Below are positions 11,937-21,953 of a stretch of DNA of 64,000 bases, one piece after another. The position numbers and the translations under genes are program-made. The DNA is from Ryuthela nishihirai (taxonomy: Eukaryota > Arthropoda > Arachnida > Araneae > Heptathelidae). Positions within the stretch are counted from its first letter, which is position 1; each line of letters starts with the position of its first letter. The notes under the pieces were generated by a model that saw only the letters and a list, made by a program, of their open reading frames with translations, searched no databases and was not told the origin of the DNA. The stretch is from positions 18,413,283 through 18,477,282 of the forward strand of contig JAWZYU010000017.1 in the NCBI GenBank assembly GCA_038380435.1, read 5' to 3'.

Positions 11937-12069
11937 CTATTTGCTTTTGCCCTTTCGTTTCACCTTTGATTTTAATGCTGGATCCTTTTTCCCTGGTACA
12001 ATATCCTTTACCTTCCCACGAAGTTTTCGGAGTCTGAGCATTTCATCTTTAAAATCCAGATGTTCATCT
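11937..12069 (-). CDS. MRPS33: MRPS33 last coding exon
   Basis: Minus-strand exon beginning after a strong acceptor: a T-rich tract and then TTTTTAG ending at 12070. The first base completes an arginine codon split by a phase-2 intron. Translation reads DEHLDFKDEM, LRLRKLRGK, then a lysine-rich tail ending KRKGKSK and a TAG stop at 11939-11937. The DEH-DF--EM-RL-KLRGK core is the conserved C-terminal segment of mitochondrial ribosomal protein mS33. Joined to 29122-28917 it gives 112 residues, close to the human protein of about 106. Possible ATTAAA polyadenylation signals on the minus strand are at about 11814-11833. The intron phase matches the first exon exactly. Confidence 0.92.
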
Positions 12070-12489
12070 CTAAAAACAGAACAAAACAAAAAATACCATT
12101 AAATGATAAATAAACCCGAAATGTGCTATGCACTATTTTGCAAAGCATGACAAATTTCATAAAATGTGGCAGCAATATAACTGAACAAGTTTCGTTTAAG
12201 AAAAAAACTCCTGTAAATCTACATTCGTACTCTCACGAAAAACTAATTTTAAATCGTTTCGGATAAATAAAAAAGTGGTAAAACTATAAACAGCACAAGT
12301 ATAGATTATGCCGAAATATTTTCCCCACGTAGTTAGCTACACCTTACAGCCTTTTCCACACAAAAAATATACTGATATAAACATTTCACTGCCATTGAGG
12401 CTTTGGCAGGCTGGATTTCCCATTAGGAACATTAGGCACTAGCCTAGGGGCGCCAACAATGCCATCATATAAATGATATAATAAATATA

Positions 12490-12660
12490 TACACCTAAAG
12501 CAACTGCTTGTCATATAGATCTGACAGGAGCCTGTCAGTTTATATACCATAATAGGTCTGTGAGGATGGCAGGACCTCAGCAGAAAGAACAATACAAACA
12601 TCCACGACTTACCTGGAGCTGGAACCCAGGTCCCTTTAATCAATAGCCAAGCTTGTTAAT
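12490..12660 (-). repeat. SINE2 copy
   Basis: On the minus strand: B-box area gacctgggttccagc, aagtcgtggatgtttg, ctgctgaggtcctgccatcc, aaactgacaggctcctgtc, and a damaged 3' end agcagttgctttagg. The A box is eroded. It sits in the MRPS33 intron. Confidence 0.75.
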
Positions 12661-13212
12661 TTAAGTAACAACAAAATTGTCTTTTTTACTGTGAAGCAAT
12701 ACACTATATTACCAAATGCATTGTGAACTTCCCATGTTATGAGAATAGAAAATTATATTCAAAACTCCCTAACTTCAAAAATAAATTCTTTTGCAGAAGT
12801 TAAAATGTAGCTCTCAATCCAATTTATCTAAATTTCAATTTTAGAAAAATCTGTTTAATATTTGAAGCTGAAATATTTGATAACAGATGTTGCTGTTTTA
12901 CTTGTCCTAGACACTGCTTCAAAATTGATGAAAAGTGAAAAACATTACACAAACTTATAAAATTACATTTAGTACAATAAATGATTTGTTACAATTTTAC
13001 GGTAAATTCTTACGAGTAGCAACACTATATTAAATGTTTCAGTTTCCAGAATTCTTTAGGTAATAAACAAATATTTCTGAAAATCTAGATTTGCTATTTC
13101 TTGTAACCTTTTGCTGTAAAACACCTAATTCAAAGTTAGGGAGCTTTCAAAAGTTTTCCATTCAAACAGCATGGAAATGTCCCAATACTTTTGACAATTT
13201 AGTGTAATTTGT

Positions 13213-15232
13213 TCAATCCCAAATCAAAAAGTGAGAGCATCTATCTGCATTATAAACAATAGGAGTAGAAATAATCACATTATTTAGAACTTCTCTGAAA
13301 TGCTCGGTCCACCTAGCCATCACAGAATCCTCACCTTCAACCACCTTGCTATGTTTATTCCTTGATCTCTTTGTACCTGCCTGTTTCTTCCCTACATAAA
13401 ATAATAATCTGGTACAACCCCTTGCTATTGTGCTGTCTGCTTCCTCAGCTTTGTCAGCCAAGCTATCAACCAAAGATTCTTATCAGCTGTTAACTGTTCC
13501 TTACATGTTTATTAAGCTTGCTGTAATGCCTTCTGTTAGGACTAGTAGGGTGTTGATTCATATTAATCCTGAACTTCCTTCTTTCAGAAATAAGTTCCAT
13601 AGCCTTATCACTCAAATAATTTTGTTTCCTCTGTTCCCTTTTACCCAAAAGAGTACTGTTGATTTCAAGAAAAGCCTGTTTAAATTGATCCCATTCTTTC
13701 TCAACTTCAGCAGTAACCAAACCACAATTGGCATAATGACTAAGTAAGTAATATCATGGTATGTTTTGGCTATATATGGATCTTTCAGGTATTCAGTGTT
13801 ATAGCTAATTTTTTTAACCTTAGCACATTTCTTAAGCTTCAGCTGCAAAACACTTGACTAGATAATGGTCAGACCCAATTTCGGGTCCCCTGTATGATCT
13901 GGTATTGCTAACTGAACTAGCCCATTTGCTGTTAATTAAAATATAATCTATCATATTCCTGTGAATATGATAGATTATATTTTAATAATTTGATATGATT
14001 TAATATATAATATATATATATATATTAAATAATTTAATATATATATATGTATGATTTTTTATACATATAATATATATGATTAATTATATATTATTATTTG
14101 ATATGATTTAACATATATGAATGTGAATATAATAGATTTATTTTAATAATTTGATATAATATGTTTGTAGTATGTGTTAGTTATTCGCAAACCATTACGT
14201 TTACTTACCTGTAGGAGACATTCCCGGTTGCCATTGGAACAACCAATGCCAAAGGGACCTAAAACTCCTGCCCAAAGATTAATCAGTACCAACTTTAGCA
14301 TCGAAGCCACCTAGCACAAGAGAAATATCTCCTTCACAGAATTCAAAATATCCTGAAGCTGGCTGTAAAAAATATCCTTCTCATCGAAGTCCTCTGTGGG
14401 AGCATAACAACAGATGACATTCAAGTCTTTAATTTTTGTTTCAAATTTTGCTGTATGAAATCTTTCATTAATGCATCTTTTCATTAATGCCTAGAAGAGC
14501 ATCACTGGTGTGTCTGCTGAGAAGCAAACCTACATCTTGGAGGTGCTTTCCATCCTCCATCCCTGAAAAGAGAAATTTAAAGTTATTTTTAAGTATCTCA
14601 CCTTTACCTGTCCATCTGGTCTCTTGCAAGCCTAGAATATAACACTGGAATTCATGCATGGCATCAAGAAAATAATCTCTATATAATGATCCTGATATCC
14701 ACATACCTGGAGAGAAAAATGATTAGTAGGATTTTTAAAGAAACTAAGTTTATTGAGAAAGGTAACAATATCAAACAGTGTCCTGATCGCAAGCATGGGA
14801 CAAAGATCTGTCCCTCCTCCTCTACAGGCTGAATCACCAATGACGGTAGGAACTTCAGGTACCACCTTTTCATGAGCCATATGGCCTGCCTGAGACACAT
14901 TACTCCAGTTTAGGATTGACGATGCCCAATTAGCTAAGTGAGAGTTGAGGTACCTGCAATGGCCTCTGATTAGGATTATCCACCAGCTGATATAAGGTAT
15001 CCCATGCCTCTGTTCACTTAGGGCTGGCAACCCATAAGTAAACAGAAAACACGGGGGCAGATTCTCCCTCAACAGAGGTCCATCAGTGCAGCAAGTCCAA
15101 GATCCATAAACCGTCAGCACCAGGACCCTGTGAAGTTGACCACTCCTCAGCAGGGTTGAAAAAAAGAAAAAGTGGCCATAGATGACCAGATCAGTAGACC
15201 ACACCAAGCTGGCAGCCCCCCCCCCTTCTGTT
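13213..15232 (-). mobile_element. LINE copy B, decayed
   Basis: Minus-strand LINE with 5' leader at about 15232-14900, endonuclease pieces at 14760-14170 (LGLQETRWTGKGEILKNN, GLLLSRHTSDALLG) and pre-RT pieces at 13920-13213 (LLGKREQRKQNYLSDKA, EDSVMARWTEHF). It is full of frameshifts and is older than copies C and D judged by divergence. It breaks off before the reverse-transcriptase palm. An AT-rich hairpin and repeat block at 13935-14165 has expanded inside it. Confidence 0.85.
13935..14165. repeat. Perfect 52-bp palindrome plus AT-repeat expansion inside LINE B
   Basis: 13935-13958 and 13963-13986 are perfect 24-bp reverse complements with a 4-bp loop (ctgt). The left arm is the LINE's own endonuclease sequence (the stretch encoding IDYILINS), so the right arm is an inverted copy of it. 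About 180 bp of (AT)-rich sequence with further partial copies of tagatt-tattttaataattt follows, to about 14165. Confidence 0.85.
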
Positions 15233-15235
15233 CCC

Positions 15236-15447
15236 TCCCAGAAGCAATGCTAAACCAACTGCTCCAAGCCTTACTAACTCTGACACACGACTTAATGAAA
15301 GCTGTCTATAATAACACTATGTTAACTAACTTGTCTGGTATGCCATATAATCTCATGAACAACCACAAATTATGATGATTAAGACATCAATAGGGGAAAA
15401 AAGCCTTTTGAAATGAACAAGGCTAGTAACCAAAGGTTTCTGAAACT
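15236..15447 (-). mobile_element. LINE RT fragment with a micro-inversion
   Basis: Matches the LINE reverse-transcriptase segment between palm B and palm A on the minus strand (agcaatgctaaacca, tgttaactaacttgtctgg, aaccaaaggtttctgaaact). The block at about 15295-15318 (atgaaagctgtctataa then taacact) lies in the opposite orientation to every other copy, so about 24 bp has been flipped in place. Confidence 0.8.
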
Positions 15448-16800
15448 AATGTTATATATTTTATACAAATATATTTTTCAAATAACATTATAATTAAAAG
15501 AAAGGAAAAAAACAGTTAATGTATCCCAGATATTTAATGATATTATAGCCATACCTACATTAAAGCAACTTGATATAATAGCAAGGTTTAATTAACAAAA
15601 TCAAACATTTTCTATAAAATTATAATGAAGAAAGAACAGTGCATGCATGAAATTGTTAATAGAGGTAATTGTGAAGAAATTCTACAAGCCATGATCAAGA
15701 CTTCGAAGCTTTACATTCTTTTGGAGGAAAAACCAATGATCTTTGCTGTCCTTATACTGACTTGATTGTTTCACAAACACAACACATAGTTCATGCATAT
15801 ATGCATTACAGTAGAACATTATTTCAATTGAATAATGCACTAGGCAAAAAAAAAACTGGTGATATATAAGACATTTTAAAGTGTCATTTAAAAAAAAATA
15901 AACTCTCATAATCACAATATGTTTAAAAACACAGAAATGTAATTCAAACTGATTCAATCTTATTGAATTATAAGGAAATATAAATTATAATAAAATACAA
16001 AAAAAATTTTGCAGTTGATTAATGATACAGTATTTGATAAACTTGCCAATAATTTAGAGCCCAAAGAGAGCTCAGGGTATTTTTATTGATTGCAGTTCTT
16101 AAACTAGGCAATCTTAGTTAATTTCTAGGTCAAATGATGAATCAATGAGTAATTCATATTACAGAGCAATTTTTTTTTTACCTATGGGCCACTTTGGTAA
16201 TTACCCAAAATCTTGTGGGGGCCAAATATTGTTTTATTAAATCATTTTCATTTTCAATGAAGCACTTAATATGGCTTATATCAAGAGTACACACCATTTT
16301 CATGAAAAGGGTTATATGTGACATTAAAAGGCTATCCTTTAACTCTTAATCTGCCACTGCTGCTGGCTTACAGCCTTTTTACTGCTTTTGAACAACCAGA
16401 CTATCAGTTCCTGGCTCAGGCACCACCTAATATTGCCCAATATACTGGAGGCCCCTCCAAGAGCCCCTGGTACAATTATGGTTTTGGGAATTCAAGATCG
16501 TTTCCAATATTCCCTTAGCCAACGAATTCTAATTTTTGCCATTATTTTCAGTTTTTTCCTGTGTGTGGCCACCACCTACTCTTTTATAATTTAAATGTTA
16601 ACTAAACAAGAACTTGTATGGATGGGATTCCTGTATTTTGGCTTGGCTATAAGACCTCTGACACAGGCATTGGCTCATTTCCTTAGATATTTGATTTTCC
16701 AGACTGGACAATTTATAAAAACATAACATACTTATAATTGTAAAACCTCTGACAAAACAATAAATCGCCAGCTAGGTAAATATAATCAATGATTATTTGG
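15448..16800. other. MRPS33 intron sequence, nothing recognised
   Basis: AT-rich intron DNA. Open frames at 15682-15957 (-) and 16318-16594 (+) resemble nothing known to me. Confidence 0.3.
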
Positions 16801-16810
16801 TCATTTAGCA

Positions 16811-17070
16811 AATAATTATTATTAAACTCAACTCATTAAATATCCACTAATAATTTCCACTCTGTAAATTGATTCAAAATTGTCTTGAGCCGGGTGGGAT
16901 ACGAACCCACGACCTCCTCATAACATGTCAGGTGCTCTGGACCACTGAGGGATGTCGTGGGCTCATATCTAACCCGGCTTCAGACAATTTTTCCTCTAAA
17001 TATTTAAATCCATTTACAGAGTGGAAATTATTAGTGGATACTTAATGAGTTGAGTTTAATAATAATTATT
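16811..17070. repeat. 260-bp inverted repeat with a tRNA-like core
   Basis: Arms 16811-16878 and 17003-17070 are near-perfect reverse complements (aataattattattaaactc outward, then the stretch ending ctctgtaaatt). Between them, on the minus strand, is a tRNA-like piece with an A-box-like segment (tcagtggtccagagcacc) and a clear B box (GGTTCGTATCCC). The ends of the tRNA-like piece are themselves inverted (gccggg / cccggc). A SINE that acquired an inverted copy of its own 3' end would explain this. Confidence 0.75.
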
Positions 17071-17212
17071 TGTAGATTGCATACTCATAAGACATGCCTT
17101 CCATCTAAGGCATTAAAAAGCCACTTGAGGCAGGATTGCCTGAACACTCCCTACATATTAGGAAAGTAGGTTGAGAATGTTCATAACATCAGTTAGATGA
17201 GATCTTGATCAG

Positions 17213-17345
17213 CTGCCGATAGCTCAGTGGTCCAGAGCACCTGACATGTTATCAGGAGGTCATGGGTTCGTATCCCACCCGGCCCAAGACAATTTTTCCT
17301 CTAAATATTTGAATCAATTTACAGAGTGGAAATTATTAGTGGTCA
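17213..17345 (+). repeat. tRNA-like SINE (third family)
   Basis: gatagctcagtggtccagag (A box), ctgacatgttatcagg (anticodon arm) and gggttcgtatcccacccgg (B box and acceptor end), followed by caagacaatttttcc and ctctaaatatttgaatc up to gtggaaattattagtgg. That tail equals the arm sequence of the neighbouring inverted repeat. The acceptor stem pairs only in part (GCCG/CGGC), so I call it tRNA-derived and not a working tRNA gene. Confidence 0.7.
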
Positions 17346-17509
17346 TTTAGCTTCTTTCCTCATATTGAAAAATATATATTTAATTTTTGTATTTTAGGAT
17401 TGCTCTTATTTTAGTTCCCTAGTATTTTTCTAGTTTCATTAAAGCAAGAAATAAGGAATGGCTTTGTGGGTGGGTTAAATGCTCAGGTACAAGAGAGAAA
17501 CGAGAGTTG

Positions 17510-17890
17510 ATGGTCGACCAAAGTTTTGTGCCAACCGAGATGATTTTGCCAACTCCCATTAATTTTACAATCCCGCCACCTCAATTATCACAACTTCCCT
17601 GGATTAACAAGTTGCTTTGAATTTTGTCAAGCTGTTTAGATTTTGCCAACTCTTAACTAATTTTACAAAAAGCAATCTCAATTTTCACAATTCACCTGGA
17701 TTTTACCAAGTCATTTCAAATTTTACAAACTCCCCAAGATTTACCCAAGCCAACTCAATAATATTTTGACAAAATGCCTCAATTTTTCCAACTCCTATTA
17801 ATTTTACAAAAAAATCTGTTTTTCACAATTCTCCTGGATTTTACCAAGTTAGTTTGAAAATTGACAAGTCCTCTTAATTTTACCAAAAGA
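17510..17890. repeat. Degenerate short-period (~20-25 bp) repeat
   Basis: The motif ttttgccaact / attttaccaagt / attttacaaactcc recurs about every 20-25 bp with much variation. The same motif makes up the block at 30280-31300. No coding potential is apparent. Confidence 0.6.
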
Positions 17891-18379
17891 AAAAAAAAAA
17901 CAATTTCGATTTGCCTGCAGTTCACAGTACAACATGGAGCTACATGAAAAAACATAAGTAGAAGGTACATGAAAAAGTGGAATCTAAGTAGAGAATATGT
18001 GAATAAATACAAGAACATAACAAACACAAGAACATAGTACAACGGTTGAAAGTTTCTGCAGAACTGAATGGCAAACTTGTCATCTGCTGCTGAGATTTGA
18101 GGTGGCCTTTGAATTCTCCATTTTGATAATATTTTAGGTTTATAAAAGTATTGGGTATGAACTGAAATGAATATTTGTGGGTTTCTTTAAACTATCATCT
18201 ATGTGTGGGGAGGGAGAGATTTTAATGCCGTAAATTTTAGAAATGTTGCAAATTAAAAATGTTTCTAGTAATGCACACTATGTAGTCAGACCACTACCAA
18301 CTGAACTTCATGAATTTTTAGGCCTTCACAAGTAGTGTGTGTTTATCCTATTAATTTATTGAGTTCTGTTATTTTTGCT

Positions 18380-18960
18380 TTTCATTATTTAGTGATATGG
18401 TCTGTTGAAAAGAATTATTTCCAATGTGAATTTATTTTTGGAGTTTTTTAAGTTAAAGCATTTTGTTTAGCTATAGGCTCAGGTTAAAATAGTTGTCTCC
18501 AGTGAGATTTTTTTTTTGGGGAGGGGGGATTTTTACATGCAGAACAAAAATTCAGTTTCCTCTTCTTTCATCTGCAGCTATAAACTCTAATTAAAGTATT
18601 TTTCTTCGATGAGGTTATTTTGAGGGTTTTTTTAATATGCAGAATGAAAATTTGTTCTAGCAAACATGCTCTAGTGAAAATGGTTATGTCCAATGACATT
18701 ATTTATCTTTTTCAGCTTTTTTAGAGTGCAAAATGAAAATTTATTATTATTTAGGGCATTGTTTGGCATTATTCAAGTGCTTACATGATGTCTGTTGTTT
18801 AATTTTATGCTAAGTTAAGAAATTTTTTAATTTAATTTAACTTAGCATTAAAATTTTTTAATTTTAATGCTAAGTTAAGAAAATTGCCTTAGATGCAATT
18901 ATTTTATATGCTAAACAAAATTAAAAAAAAATAAATGTTTATTGTAATATTCTTTTTTGG
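18380..18960. repeat. Degenerate ~100-115-bp repeat and AT hairpin
   Basis: Diverged units carry the order t-tccaatgagatt, then poly-T/G, then atatgcagaatgaaaattt (for example near 18505, 18620 and 18710). At about 18808-18850 atgctaagttaagaaatttt is followed by its reverse complement. The units recall the 90-bp repeat at 21047-21455, though weakly. Confidence 0.4.
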
Positions 18961-19121
18961 CGTATTCTTGCTTCATGGTGCTTTCATTAGCTCATAATAC
19001 GAGCTGAATATTCTTTGTAATATGCAATTGCTATGCTTTGTTTCACTCTGTTGTGAATTTAGCATTAATTTTCTTTACAGCAGTAATTTAGGGAGGACAT
19101 CAATAAATGGTTTTGTAGAAA

Positions 19122-19215
19122 AAAGGTTTCGCTGACATGCGGAGCTTGAACCCATGTCTCTCCAGAAAAGTTGCAGAGAGTTCTAAGACCATTAAACTAA
19201 CATTGGCTCTGTCCT
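19122..19215 (-). repeat. tRNA-like relic
   Basis: On the minus strand tagtttaatggtcttagaact resembles an A box and D arm, and gacatgggttcaagctcc a B box. The anticodon arm (ctctctgcaacttttctgg then agag) has too long a loop for a functional tRNA. It is probably a SINE head or a tRNA pseudogene. Confidence 0.4.
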
Positions 19216-19489
19216 TTCTCCACTAATATGACTTATCACTCTTCCAATTATTTCTGTACCTCGGCTTGGCACCATCTATGATCTGGGATGGCGCTTTTTT
19301 CCACAAAACCATTTATTAAAGTCAACAACTACGTCTGGATACTATTTGACAGCAGTGCACACATCACGGTCCTCAGCTGCCATTTTTTTTTCACGTAACG
19401 TAACAAAACGGTCCTTTTCATTGATTCCCATAACCCCATAGACCTTAACACAAACAGGGGTTCCTAGAAATAAGATTTTTTTTCCCTTT

Positions 19490-19550
19490 GTTACCATGGT
19501 AATGGTAACTCAAGTGTATGTCAAGCGCAAAGTACAGTTACCATGGTAAC
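19490..19550. promoter_or_regulatory. Two X-box-like palindromes (RFX-type)
   Basis: gttaccatggtaat at 19490-19503 and the perfect 14-bp palindrome gttaccatggtaac at 19537-19550 match the RFX-factor X-box consensus GTTNCCATGGNAAC. A third, gttactatggtaac, lies at 21798-21811 at the other terminus of the same element. Binding is inferred from the motif only. Confidence 0.45.
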
Positions 19551-20533
19551 GGTAATCGGAATGTAAAGTATGATGTTGATGTGTAAAGTATGACGTAGAA
19601 ATGTAACTGTTGGTTGTTGGTGGCCCATGGCTCATTGATTTGTTTCTTTTGGGTGGGTAACGTGGAGTCATGTGTGTGATTTGATGGGAGTGTGAAGTTT
19701 GATTGTTTTTGCCATTTTTGCTTTATAATTCGTTTGATAACATGCCTTTACGGTTAGAGGTAAGTGCGTATGTATCGTATATTTATTTAAGAGTTTTTTA
19801 GTGATAGTTAGAATAATTAATATTTTGTTTTTTGGAAAATTCATTAAGATATGGTAAATAATAAGTTAGTAAAGATATTTTGGAATTGAAATTATTTAAT
19901 ATTTGGAGGGTCATTGCTGATAGTGTTAGTGAACTGTTTTGTAATGTTAAGGTCATGTCATTTGGAAATGGGAGTTCAGTAGCTTTTTACTGCTGTGTGT
20001 AAGGAGGAATGTTTTTGTAAGCTATTTGGAGTGAGGGGCATTTGAAGGGGTAGGGAGGAGTGGTTAATCAGATACAATTATTTTTTATCTTTTTTTTGTG
20101 TTTACTATGATGCAGTAATATGTGTTTTGTTATGAGTGAAAAGAAAATGGCAAAAGTTTATAATGTGCAGTGATTAAGTTTAAAAAATGAGAGTTTTTAT
20201 GGGGTGTTAGGGCTTCAGCAGAATAGTTTTTGGTGAAACGTAGAGTTTTCACAGGGTTCTAATGTAGTGGGGGGTGGAGTATGCATTGGGGATAGAATGT
20301 TGGAAGATTTTCATATGGGACTGAACATGGCGGTAGTAACGAACATGTGTATTTCGTTATCGTAGTTTGGAATGAATTGAGTGCTGTTTAGTAGTTACGT
20401 GTAGTATGGTAACTATTAGTGTATTATAGTGATTTATTAATTTTGTTATATGTTTTGGAGTCTTTTAAAGTTACTTATATGATTTAATGTGAATATGTGG
20501 AAGCTTTTGGTGGCATTTTGATGTAGAAATTAT

Positions 20534-20910
20534 GAGCTGTTTTACCTCTGAGCAGCACTTTTTTGCACACCATGAGCAAAATGGCCAGGTCACAAGGACC
20601 CTGAAGGCTCAGAGAAAGTTGGGAGAGGATCCACTGGAACTGCTGTTGGGAAACAGATGATAGCCTCCCGCCAAGGCCATTCAGTGTGTCCTTTAACGTG
20701 CATAGGGTATGGCTCTCCTGCATATAGGTCCACGGCTTAACGTCCCATCCGATGGAAGGCAGCCTTTCCAAGCCCATCGGTGACCCCTATTGACTGTGGG
20801 CAGGGTGGGGAGTTTTGCGGAGATAATCTGAATGCTGACCCATCTAAGACTCGAACCTGGGAACTACATATTGCGAGTCTGGTGCACTACTGACTGAGCC
20901 ACCTCTGCAG
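20534..20910 (-). repeat. SINE1 copy with target-site duplication
   Basis: Minus-strand SINE1: ggtggctcagtcag head, damaged B box (ggttcgagtcttag), acgttaagccgtgg and gcacgttaaaggacac in the core, and ctcagaggtaaaac at the end. Direct repeats aaattatg at 20528-20535 and 20914-20921 flank it. It is inserted in the terminal-repeat element at 19351-21953 and is therefore younger than it. Confidence 0.85.
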
Positions 20911-21046
20911 CACAAATTATGGGTATTGTAGAATTGTCGGTGTAGAAAAACAAGGTAGTTTTTGATGGAGTCATCAAGGTAATCAATAATTTAGGGGAGG
21001 GCTATTTGAGATATAAGATTTTTTTTTCCCTTGTACCTGATGAGAT

Positions 21047-21455
21047 TATTTGGTTTTGGGAGCTTTTTTATAATTCGGCCGGTGGTGCAATGTTTCCGAT
21101 TTTCATGTTTTTCATTTTGTGTTGCCGGGGATGACATTATTTAGTTTCTGAGGTTTTTTTTATAATTCGGTCGGCGGTACACTGTTTCCAATTTTCATGT
21201 TTTTCGTTTTGTGTTGCCTGGGAGGGCATTATTTAGTTTTGGGGCTTTTTTTATAATTCGGTCGACAGTGCAATGTTTCTAATTTTCATATTTTTCGGTT
21301 TGTGTTGCCTGGAGGATATTATTCAGTTTTGGGGTTTTTTATAATTCGGTCGGCAGTGTACTGTTTCCGATGTTTTGCTTTTTGGTATGTGTTATGACCA
21401 ATGAGATTTAGTTTCGGGGGCTTTTTTATAATGCCAGTCAGCAATGCATTGTCTA
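21047..21455. repeat. ~90-bp tandem repeat, about 4.6 units
   Basis: Units start near 21047, 21136, 21228, 21319 and 21408. Each holds attatttagtttt, gggg-ttttttataattcggtcg, agtgcaatgtttcc and ttcatgtttttc. The inverted neighbour copy (22260-22445) has only about two units, so copy number differs between paralogous elements. Confidence 0.8.
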
Positions 21456-21953
21456 TGGTGGTGTTCTTGGTTTTGAGATTGGTGTTCGATTTCATTAATT
21501 CTGGTGATTTGTTTAGGCTAATTATTGTATGTGTGACTGGATTTATTAGTTTAGTTTGTGGAAATATATTTGTGGAGTGTTTTAATTATTGGGAAAAGAG
21601 GAAAAGAGGGGGGGGGAGTTATTTCAAGTATTTGTAGTATATGGGAAAGCAAATGTGTTGTGTAGTTTCTTTGTTTGCAGTCGTTTTTTTTATAATTTAA
21701 ATTTTTTTAAGAATTTGTGGTTGTATGGGATGTTTTTAGTGGAATAGAAATTTTTTTTTGTTATGTTGTTTCTTTACAATGTAAACTCAGGGTTTTCGTT
21801 ACTATGGTAACGAAAAAAAAAATCTTTTTTTTTTAGCAACCCCCGTTTGGGTTAGGGTCTTGGGGGTTGTGGGAATCAAAAGGACAGTTTTGTTACGTTG
21901 CATCGAAAAAAAAAAAAGAAATGGTGGCTGAGGACCGTGATCTGTACTACTGC

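Larger units (their letters stand above)
19351..21953. mobile_element. 2.6-kb element with ~145-bp terminal inverted repeats, unfamiliar family
   Basis: Termini at 19363-19512 and 21798-21941 are reverse complements starting atcacggtcctcagc. They share a T-run, cgtaacaaaac-gtccttt, gattccca-aacccc and end at a TTACCATGGTAA-type palindrome. The interior is AT-rich with a roughly 90-bp tandem repeat. A 78-codon frame at 21401-21637 encodes a hydrophobic stretch (VFDFINSGDLFRLIIV) that recurs in the inverted copy next door. No transposase is visible, so it looks non-autonomous. I cannot assign a superfamily, and no clear target-site duplication is seen. Confidence 0.65.

Noticed and set aside
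15682..15957. 91-codon minus-strand ORF as a gene in the MRPS33 intron
   Set aside because: AT-rich composition and no recognised homology; likely chance.
17213..17285. Functional tRNA gene
   Set aside because: The acceptor stem pairs poorly and position 33 is not U; the unit carries a SINE-like tail.
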